A stretch of 34,779 nucleotides of DNA from NCBI RefSeq assembly GCF_012911845.1, contig NZ_JAAXCU010000010.1:1-34779 (forward strand), given 5' to 3'. Origin of the DNA: Bacillus sp. RO2 (GTDB taxonomy: Bacteria > Bacillota > Bacilli > Bacillales > Bacillaceae_I). Made by a program: the position numbers and the translations under genes. Below the pieces are notes generated by a model. The model saw only the letters and a program-made list of their open reading frames with translations, did not search any database and was not told where the DNA came from. Positions 16,751 to 23,944 of the stretch are shown here, piece by piece (positions within the stretch are counted from its first letter, which is position 1; each line of letters starts with the position of its first letter).

Positions 16751-18310
16751 ATGAGCAAAAAAATGCACACCTCGTATTCTCCTTTTAAGGTGTTCCTTCA
16801 TAAATTCATCAAACAGCGATTTGCTTTTGTCGCGTTTATCATTGTTGCTTTCATCGTACTTGTTGGCGTTTTTGGGTCTATCATTGCACCGTTTGATCCG
16901 TATCGCCCTGTCACACTTCAATATGAAGAAAAAGGCATCGATTCAGAGAATTTAACAAGTCAACAGGTAGAATTTAAAGGGGTGTTAAGTGATGGGAGTA
17001 CCATTGCTGGCTCCGAATTATTAAGGATTAACGTTGAAAGTGAAGATAGAAGAATTGCTTCCATCAGAAAAATGACAGATGGTGTCACGATAACAGCCAA
17101 TACTTCTGGGACTACCAACACAACCATTGAAAGTGAAGGAGTTCGGTCCCAGATAGGAGTCAGTGTATCAGATGACTCGGAAAAAATAGAGTCAAGCATT
17201 ATTCGGATAGAAGCCGAGCAGCCGAATGAAATAATGGATAGTGGGGACAGATACTCCATTAACCTAAAGGCGATTCTTTCCGATGGAAGCTCCATCAATG
17301 GGTTAGATGAAATAAATACTTTTTTATTGGATGGTAAGGATGAAAAAGAGAATAACAATCAAGGAAGTGGCTTTGTGTCGGCGAGAAGTTCTGAGGAAAG
17401 TGATGGGGGAGTCGAATTCCTGTCACTTGATGAGGAGCTTGCAACTGTATCCAAAGAAGGGCTTGTCACATTAAAAGGACAGGGCGACGCGCTAATTCAA
17501 GTTGTTGCAGGTACAGTGTCCTCGGTTGTGCATCTTCCGGTAGGGGTTGATGAGATTACACCTAAGTTGGTTTCCATTATTCCGGAAACAGCAGAAGTGA
17601 GTTTAGTAGACATCTACAAGCATCAACCGCCCTCTTCTCTCCATTTCTTTGGGACAGATCATCAGAACCGAGATATATTCAGCAGAGTGGTCATGGGGAC
17701 AAGAGAAACGCTTATTATCGGTTTCGTTTCGGTTGCCATAGGTGCTGTGATTGGAACGGCACTGGGCTTGATAGCTGGCTATTATGGAGGCAAAACAGAT
17801 AGTTTGATTACCCGTTTTACCGACATTCTTCTCGCATTTCCTGGGATTTTACTCGCAATCGCTGTAATAGCCTTCCTTGGTGCAGGACTAACAAATATTA
17901 TTTTTGCCGTGGCGGTCTTCACCATTCCTATTTTTATCAGGATTGTCCGTGGAAGTACGCTTGCTTTAAAAGAAATGACTTATGTGGAAGCGGCCCAATC
18001 GATTGGAGTTAAGGATAGCGTGATAATCATGAGACATATCTTCCCGGGAACCTTGTCAGTGGTAATGGTTTACTTAACGATGCGGATTGGGGTAGCGATC
18101 TTGATTGGTGCAGCACTAAGCTTTCTCGGACTCGGAGGAGACATTACCGCTCCAGAATGGGGTTCTATGTTAAGTGCAGCAAAGGACAATAGTGGAAATG
18201 TGTTTCATCCGACGTTCTTTCCGGGGCTTGCGATTGTTATTACCGTTCTAAGTTTTAATATTTTAGGAGATGGATTGCGAGATGCGCTTGATCCGAAGTT
18301 AAAAGAGTAG
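16751..18310 (+). CDS. DppC/OppC-type permease with two BIG2-like domains inserted in the first extracellular loop
   Basis: 519 residues against about 300 in the family. TM1 is near 27-48 and is followed by the usual APFDPYRPV (46-54). About 230 extra residues come next (about 56-285). The normal permease then resumes at HQPPSSLHFFGTDHQNRDIFSR (from 291), with the EAA loop TYVEAAQSIGVKDSVIIMRH and the C-terminal GDGLRDALDPK. The insert has two similar halves with the pattern (S)DGS.I.G, and the second carries LATVSKEGLVTLKGQGDALIQV, typical of bacterial Ig-like BIG2 modules. By topology it lies outside the membrane. The reading frame is continuous, so this is not an assembly artefact by simple frameshift. 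AAAGGAG precedes the start. The role is unknown; docking of the binding protein or polymer/cell-wall contact are possibilities. Confidence 0.9.
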   Translation: MSKKMHTSYSPFKVFLHKFIKQRFAFVAFIIVAFIVLVGVFGSIIAPFDPYRPVTLQYEEKGIDSENLTSQQVEFKGVLSDGSTIAGSELLRINVESEDRRIASIRKMTDGVTITANTSGTTNTTIESEGVRSQIGVSVSDDSEKIESSIIRIEAEQPNEIMDSGDRYSINLKAILSDGSSINGLDEINTFLLDGKDEKENNNQGSGFVSARSSEESDGGVEFLSLDEELATVSKEGLVTLKGQGDALIQVVAGTVSSVVHLPVGVDEITPKLVSIIPETAEVSLVDIYKHQPPSSLHFFGTDHQNRDIFSRVVMGTRETLIIGFVSVAIGAVIGTALGLIAGYYGGKTDSLITRFTDILLAFPGILLAIAVIAFLGAGLTNIIFAVAVFTIPIFIRIVRGSTLALKEMTYVEAAQSIGVKDSVIIMRHIFPGTLSVVMVYLTMRIGVAILIGAALSFLGLGGDITAPEWGSMLSAAKDNSGNVFHPTFFPGLAIVITVLSFNILGDGLRDALDPKLKE

Positions 18311-18325
18311 GAGGTGGCAACATAG

Positions 18326-19309
18326 ATGGAAAAAGTGCTTGAAATTAAAGATTTAGAGGTTAGCTTTAAAAGCGATGGAAAACAGTTGAAGGTGGTAAAT
18401 GGGATATCCTTTGACGTTCACAAGGGAGAAACGCTTGGAATTGTAGGGGAATCTGGTTGTGGGAAGAGTGTCACGTCCCTATCTATCATGAGGCTTTTGC
18501 CCTCGCCGCCAGGAAAGATAACAGGTGGATCCATCCATTACCAAGGAGAAAATCTGTTAGAAAAAAAAGAAAGGGATATGCGGAAAATTAGAGGTAATGA
18601 GATTTCCATGATTTTTCAAGAACCGATGACATCGCTTAATCCTGTATTTACAATCGGAAAGCAATTGGACGAAGTGTTGCTTTTACATAATGATATAACA
18701 AAAAAAGCGGCACGAAAGAGATCGATAGATATGTTGAAACTAGTGGGGATTCCGCGTGCAGAACAAATTTACGAAGCGTATCCTTTTGAGCTTTCCGGTG
18801 GAATGCGCCAACGCGTGATGATTGCCATGGGTCTTGCTTGTCAACCAAAGCTATTAATTGCAGATGAACCGACAACTGCATTGGACGTAACCATCCAGGC
18901 GCAAATTCTCCATTTAATGAAGGTTTTGAAAGAGAAAACCGATACCGCCATTATGCTGATCACCCATGATCTTGGAGTGATTGCAGAAATGTGTGACAGG
19001 GTCATTGTTATGTATGCAGGAGAAATTGTGGAGGAGACGGATGTAGATACATTGTTCAATAACCCTAAACATCCGTATACGATTGGACTGTTACAGTCAA
19101 TTCCAAAGCTTGGGGAAAAACGGGAGAGACTTCGTTCCATCCCGGGACAGGTTCCATTGGCTGGGAGCATTACGAAAGGTTGCCGTTTTGCTGATCGCTG
19201 CAGTAAGACGATTCCATTGTGCAGAGAAGAGGACCCAGAGCTGTTAGAAATAAACAAAGGTCATTCTTGCCGATGCTGGCTTCATGCGGATAGGAGTGTA
19301 ACTGTATGA
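18326..19309 (+). CDS. Peptide ABC transporter ATPase (DppD/OppD family)
   Basis: A 327-residue ATPase. It has Walker [11 protein letters not shown]-loop [11 protein letters not shown], signature LSGGMRQRV, Walker [22 protein letters not shown] and the C-terminal Cys cluster CRFADRCSKTIPLC. GGAGGTGG lies about 8 nt before ATG 18326. Its TGA overlaps the next ATG by 4 nt (ATGA). It energises the importer encoded upstream. Confidence 0.93.
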   Translation: MEKVLEIKDLEVSFKSDGKQLKVVNGISFDVHKGETLGIVGESGCGKSVTSLSIMRLLPSPPGKITGGSIHYQGENLLEKKERDMRKIRGNEISMIFQEPMTSLNPVFTIGKQLDEVLLLHNDITKKAARKRSIDMLKLVGIPRAEQIYEAYPFELSGGMRQRVMIAMGLACQPKLLIADEPTTALDVTIQAQILHLMKVLKEKTDTAIMLITHDLGVIAEMCDRVIVMYAGEIVEETDVDTLFNNPKHPYTIGLLQSIPKLGEKRERLRSIPGQVPLAGSITKGCRFADRCSKTIPLCREEDPELLEINKGHSCRCWLHADRSVTV

Positions 19310-20325
19310 ATAAACCATTGTTAGAAGTGAAAGACCTTAAGATTTATTTTCCGATCAAAAAAGGGATAAGACAAAAGGTTGCCTCTTATGTAAAAGCAGT
19401 AGACGGTGTTTCCTTTACGATAAATGAAGGGGAGACGCTAGGTTTGGTAGGGGAGTCCGGTTGTGGGAAATCAACAACTGGACGAGGAGTTGCTCAGCTG
19501 CTGAAGACGACAGAAGGTAAAATACAATTTCAGGGGGAGAGTTTGCGCGAACTCTCCGTCAAAGAGATGCGAAGCAGACGCAAAGATATGCAATTGGTCT
19601 TTCAAGATCCATATGCATCGCTCAATCCTCGTCTGACAGTCGAACAGATTTTGGCTGAGCCGTTAAAGGCACACGGAGTAGAAAGAAACAAACGACGAAA
19701 ATTAATGGAAGATATCATGGAGGTATGTGGTTTAAATAAGAACTATCTTCACCGATATGCCCACGAATTCTCAGGAGGTCAAAGGCAGCGTATAGGAATT
19801 GCCCGGGCGCTTATTTTAAAGCCGAAATTAATTATTGCCGACGAACCGGTTGCGGCTCTAGATGTATCCATCCAAGCACAAATCCTAAATTTATTAAAAG
19901 ATTTACAAGAAGGATTTGGGCTGACCTATGTATTTATCTCCCACGATCTAAGTGTTGTTCAGCATTTATGTAATCGGGTGGCGGTGATGTATTTAGGTAG
20001 AATCGTAGAGATAGGAGAAGCGGATAAGATATTTGAGAAAAGGCTTCACCCCTATACAGAATCTTTGATTGATGCCATTCCTATTTCCAACCCGAGAGAG
20101 CGGAAGGAAAGAAACATTCTTCAAGGCGATGTCCCTTCTCCGGTAGACCCGCCCAAAGGCTGTGCGTTTGTAGGGAGATGTCCGAAAGTAATGACACAAT
20201 GTCATACTGAACGTCCTGAGCTGTTAGAACACTCGGATGGTCACCATGTCGCCTGTCACTTGTATTCTCTGGAAAATAATACAATGGAGGTATCCTCATG
20301 CTCAGAAAGCAGTGGAAACGGTTAA
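19306..20325 (+). CDS. Peptide ABC transporter ATPase (DppF/OppF family)
   Basis: A 339-residue ATPase. It has Walker [11 protein letters not shown]-loop [11 protein letters not shown], signature [15 protein letters not shown], Walker [13 protein letters not shown] and the Cys cluster [14 protein letters not shown]. The gene overlaps both neighbours: 4 nt with the upstream ATPase and 28 nt with the cyanophycinase-like gene. It is therefore translated as part of one coupled block. Confidence 0.93.
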   Translation: MNKPLLEVKDLKIYFPIKKGIRQKVASYVKAVDGVSFTINEGETLGLVGESGCGKSTTGRGVAQLLKTTEGKIQFQGESLRELSVKEMRSRRKDMQLVFQDPYASLNPRLTVEQILAEPLKAHGVERNKRRKLMEDIMEVCGLNKNYLHRYAHEFSGGQRQRIGIARALILKPKLIIADEPVAALDVSIQAQILNLLKDLQEGFGLTYVFISHDLSVVQHLCNRVAVMYLGRIVEIGEADKIFEKRLHPYTESLIDAIPISNPRERKERNILQGDVPSPVDPPKGCAFVGRCPKVMTQCHTERPELLEHSDGHHVACHLYSLENNTMEVSSCSESSGNG

Positions 20326-22679
20326 CGAAGATCCTTGCTGTTTTGCTATGTGGTGCTTTATTATTTCCTGCAACAAGCGGTTATGCAAATCCTTCCCATG
20401 TCCATAACACAGATTTGAAGGAATTGCTCGTGCATAACGGGGAGCTCGGAGGTGAGTTTAGCACGGAGGTAAAAGAATACACAGTAAGAACTAACGATGA
20501 AGTACTGTTGTTGTCGATTACCCCCAAAGCTGTCAATGCCAAGGTGGCGGTTAATGGAGAAAGAGTGAACCATCGTAAACTAGTGGAGGTAGAGATGCCA
20601 TCAAGTAAGGTAAGGGTACAAATCGATGTTGCTACTCCTAAGGGAATAAAAGATACTTACACTCTGTTTGTTGAAAAAGGTCAGGATTATGATTTAAAAA
20701 ATGTTATGCTTTTTCAAAATGGAGATGGCTCCGTTATTCAAGATTATCAACTGGGCTTTCAAAAGGCGAAAGTGATGGATGGTGTAAAGTCTTATTTGAT
20801 GTTCTATTCCAAAAAAGACTTTTACGAAGTTTGGAACTATATGGATGGATTAACCCCTGAACAAATAGATCAGCATCTAACCTCACAGGATGAAGGGGAG
20901 AATAAGGATAAACTCTATAAAATTACCAATCTGAACTATGCAGACGGAGGAGGGAATACCTTTCGCTCTGATCAGTTGGATGTAATAACCGGTAAGCCTT
21001 TAAATGTAGGCGATTATTATGCATATGCAGCAACACTTGGAGAGGATGGAGTATTGGGAATGACAGAGGCAGACCGAACCATCAGCATTAACCCATACCC
21101 TACTAATGTAGAACTACAGGGTAGCGGAGGAGAGATTGAGAATTATTCAGTGACTTTTGAACAAGCAGATGACGAAAAAGTCACTCACTATTTCTTATTT
21201 TACTCTTCAAAAGGACTGACAGAACTGGTGGAGCCCATTATTAGTGCAGAGAATTTAGAGTCTCTTGAAGAGCTAGAGCGGGAAAATAGAGGGAAATTAC
21301 TTTCTCTAAATGAGATTGGAAATGAACCCGTTCCCTTTACTCCTAATCAAAAGACAATCGAGGGAGACACATTAGGCAATGGGCTGTATTATGCCTATGT
21401 AACAGCAGTGAGCGAAGAAAAAGTGCTTGGCTCTAGTAAATCTCTTAAGGTGATAAATACCAATTCTATGCCTGTACCTTTGGAAACAATCGGGGACGGT
21501 GTAGGCACGGTGCTTCCTGCTGGGGGTGCCACAGGGGATACGGATGAATATTTCAACGCAATTAGAAAAGCTGCGGGTGTAGAACGTCCTAGAATCGCCA
21601 TTTTTAATAGTTCCAGAGATTCTGTAGACGTTGCGTACGACCACTTTCACCTTGACGATGGACCTTATTTGGCACTTGAAACCGAGTTCAGGAACAGAGG
21701 CTTTGAGCCGGTTTATATTCCTTTGGCAGTAGACACATTTGATTTTGTCGCTAATGATGAGTATTTCATAAATCTTGTGAAAAGCAGCCATGCAGTAATG
21801 CTTCAGGGAGGAGATCAAATGAAGCATGCAAGGTCGTTGCTAGAAGATGATGGAACGGCGACTCCGCTTATGGAAGCAATCCGGTATGTGTATGAAAATG
21901 GCGGTGTGGTAGCCGGTACAAGTGCAGGCGCGCATGTCATGAGTAACCCGATGTTTGGTGTGGGGAGAAGTTTTGAAGCGTTAGTCATCAATGATACGGA
22001 AGTGAAAAGCGTCGCTGATGTACCATTGACTGGTTTTTTGGATCCTAGCATAGAAGACAATAATTTTCAGATACCAGGGCTTGGACTAGTTGAAAACATC
22101 TTAACCGACACGCACTTCGATATGCGTGGTAGACTCGGACGTTTGCTTGTCGCAATGCGAGACACCAGCCATGAAATCGGTGTGGGCTTGGATGAGGGGA
22201 CTGCTCTTGAGATTAAAGGTGCTATTGGTAAAGTGGTAGGGGAGAACGGTGTGTGGATTCTTGATGCGAGTGGTGCAACCTTCAATGAAAAAGGGACATC
22301 CCCAGGATTTGAAGTAAAAGATATCATCGTGCATTACTTGACTGAAGGAGATACCTTCAATATGGTCACAAAAGAAGTCATCCCTGGGGAAAATAAACAA
22401 GAAGTGGATCGTAGGGACGCCACTCCTTATCAAAGCCCTAACCTATTCAGCGGAGAATATGAATCTACGAAATCCCTGCTCTCTTTTGCTAAAAGTACAG
22501 AAACAGAACAGGTGACCACTGTAAAAGGTGATGCATCTGATCCGGTTTTTGCGTTACAATGGAAAAAGGGAGTTATTTCTAAATACTACCAAAGTGATGT
22601 AAACTATGAGCCTAAAGCCTTGGCTTCTTTTAAAAAAGGAACGGTTACGAATGTTAGGTTATCACTAAGGGTGGAATAG
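20298..22679 (+). CDS. Secreted multidomain cyanophycinase-like serine peptidase
   Basis: 793 residues. A Sec signal is visible (basic start, hydrophobic 12-24, likely cut after SGYA near 32). Residues ~38-130 fit a cadherin-like beta-sandwich, and two ~130-residue repeats of unknown fold follow (about 132-270 and 271-405). The S51-type cyanophycinase core comes next (~408-640): QGGDQ at 503-507, nucleophile elbow GTSAGA with Ser542, THFDMRGRLGRLL around 605-617 and GVGLDEGTAL with Glu633. A ~155-residue tail follows, with no sortase motif. Cyanophycinases cut multi-L-arginyl-polyaspartate to beta-Asp-Arg and are usually ~270-400 residues, so this is a large extracellular form. GGAGGT sits before ATG 20298. 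The next gene, iadA, can process the product. Another S51 activity such as an alpha-aspartyl peptidase is possible but less consistent with the motifs. Confidence 0.85.
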   Translation: MLRKQWKRLTKILAVLLCGALLFPATSGYANPSHVHNTDLKELLVHNGELGGEFSTEVKEYTVRTNDEVLLLSITPKAVNAKVAVNGERVNHRKLVEVEMPSSKVRVQIDVATPKGIKDTYTLFVEKGQDYDLKNVMLFQNGDGSVIQDYQLGFQKAKVMDGVKSYLMFYSKKDFYEVWNYMDGLTPEQIDQHLTSQDEGENKDKLYKITNLNYADGGGNTFRSDQLDVITGKPLNVGDYYAYAATLGEDGVLGMTEADRTISINPYPTNVELQGSGGEIENYSVTFEQADDEKVTHYFLFYSSKGLTELVEPIISAENLESLEELERENRGKLLSLNEIGNEPVPFTPNQKTIEGDTLGNGLYYAYVTAVSEEKVLGSSKSLKVINTNSMPVPLETIGDGVGTVLPAGGATGDTDEYFNAIRKAAGVERPRIAIFNSSRDSVDVAYDHFHLDDGPYLALETEFRNRGFEPVYIPLAVDTFDFVANDEYFINLVKSSHAVMLQGGDQMKHARSLLEDDGTATPLMEAIRYVYENGGVVAGTSAGAHVMSNPMFGVGRSFEALVINDTEVKSVADVPLTGFLDPSIEDNNFQIPGLGLVENILTDTHFDMRGRLGRLLVAMRDTSHEIGVGLDEGTALEIKGAIGKVVGENGVWILDASGATFNEKGTSPGFEVKDIIVHYLTEGDTFNMVTKEVIPGENKQEVDRRDATPYQSPNLFSGEYESTKSLLSFAKSTETEQVTTVKGDASDPVFALQWKKGVISKYYQSDVNYEPKALASFKKGTVTNVRLSLRVE

Positions 22680-22706
22680 GATGAAAAACTGAAGGAGACT
22701 TCTTAC

Positions 22707-23876
22707 ATGATTAAGTTATTAAAAAACGGGACCGTTTACAGTCCTGATTATCTAGGGAAAAAAGATATATTAATTGTCGATAAAAGAATTGCGGCAATGG
22801 AGGACAGCATACAATTTGAAGAATCAGCCCATATAGAAGTGCTCGATCTTACAGGCCAGTTAGTTGTGCCAGGATTCATTGATAACCATGTCCACATCAT
22901 GGGCGGCGGTGGTGAAGGCAGTTATCGTACCCGCACCCCTGAACTTGTGTTGTCGGATGCCATTAAAGGTGGAATCACCACACTTGTTGGCGTCATTGGG
23001 ACAGATGGAACTACACGGACAATGACAAGCCTTGTAGCTAAAGCAAAAGCGTTAAAAGAAGAAGGAATTAGTTGCTATGTTCACACAGGGTCCTATCAAG
23101 TTCCCGTCAAAACACTGACAGGAATGGTTGAAGATGACCTCATTTTAATAGAAGAGATTATCGGAGTTGGGGAGATAGCGATTGCCGATCACCGTTCCTC
23201 TCAACCGAGTTACGAGGAAATTGCAAAAATTGCTGCAGCTGCACGGGTAGGTGGAATGCTTTCTGGCAAAGCAGGAATCGTGAATATGCACCTGGGAGAC
23301 AGTGTTAGCAAACTATCTATTTTAGAAGAGGTTATTAAAAAAACAGATATCCCAATCCGTCAATTCTTGCCTACACATATCAATCGCAATCGAGAGTTGT
23401 TTGAAGCGGGAATAGAACATGCGAAAAGAGGCGGCTATGTAGATTTTACCACTTCAAGTATAGCGAAGTTCCTTGAACAAGGTGAAACGAAATGCAGTGT
23501 TGGTTTAAAAGAGATGCTCAATAAAGGCGTGCCAATAGGGCAAATTACTTTCTCTTCAGACGGTCAAGCAAGCTTGCCGGAGTTTGATGAAAATGGAGAA
23601 TTCATCGGTTTGCAATTAGGAAGGGTCACATCCCTATATAAAGAAGTGAAAGACGCCATTCTAGATGAAGGGCTACAACCCGCGGATGCATTGAAAGTTA
23701 TTACAGAGAACCCTGCTAAAGTATTGCGCTTAGCTTCGAAAGGGACACTTGAAGTAGGAAAGGACGCCGATCTTGTAATCTTAAATGACTCGTCATTTGA
23801 GGTGGAGTCTGTTATCGCACTTGGACAAAAAATGATGTGGAATAAAAAACTGCTTGTAAAAGGAACATTTGAGTAA
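22707..23876 (+). CDS. iadA: Isoaspartyl (beta-aspartyl) dipeptidase
   Basis: A 389-residue amidohydrolase-superfamily enzyme of peptidase family M38 that hydrolyses beta-aspartyl dipeptides. It has the N-terminal composite beta domain, then the metal site GFIDNHVHIMGGGGEG with His61 and His63, the substrate loop HTGSYQVP, DHRSSQPS, MHLGDS, LPTHINRN and FSSDGQAS. At the position of the bridging carboxylated Lys of the E. coli enzyme, Glu156 appears (GVGEIAIADHRS), a variation seen in parts of the superfamily. No signal peptide, so it is cytoplasmic. AAGGAGAC precedes the ATG. It would split imported beta-Asp-Arg into Asp and Arg. Confidence 0.93.
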   Translation: MIKLLKNGTVYSPDYLGKKDILIVDKRIAAMEDSIQFEESAHIEVLDLTGQLVVPGFIDNHVHIMGGGGEGSYRTRTPELVLSDAIKGGITTLVGVIGTDGTTRTMTSLVAKAKALKEEGISCYVHTGSYQVPVKTLTGMVEDDLILIEEIIGVGEIAIADHRSSQPSYEEIAKIAAAARVGGMLSGKAGIVNMHLGDSVSKLSILEEVIKKTDIPIRQFLPTHINRNRELFEAGIEHAKRGGYVDFTTSSIAKFLEQGETKCSVGLKEMLNKGVPIGQITFSSDGQASLPEFDENGEFIGLQLGRVTSLYKEVKDAILDEGLQPADALKVITENPAKVLRLASKGTLEVGKDADLVILNDSSFEVESVIALGQKMMWNKKLLVKGTFE

Positions 23877-23887
23877 GTTATAATAGT

Positions 23888-23924
23888 AGAAAAACACTGT
23901 TGCCTAAAAGGACAGTGTTTTTCT
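23888..23924. terminator. Bidirectional-looking terminator between iadA and the activator gene
   Basis: AGAAAAACACTGT (23888-23900) pairs perfectly with ACAGTGTTTTTCT (23912-23924). The A and T tracts are part of the stem. It ends only 6 nt before the activator's ribosome site, so it may terminate the operon, reduce read-through into the activator gene, or affect its translation. Confidence 0.75.
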
Positions 23925-23944
23925 ATAGATGGAGGTGTGTGGGG

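Noticed and set aside
16751-18310. Frameshift or chimeric assembly explaining the long permease
   Set aside because: The frame is open throughout, the insert is flanked by the expected family motifs, and its two halves are similar to each other.
23900-23944. TTG 23900 as start of the sigma-54 activator
   Set aside because: It lies inside a terminator stem and lacks a ribosome site, whereas GGAGGTG is 7 nt before TTG 23945.
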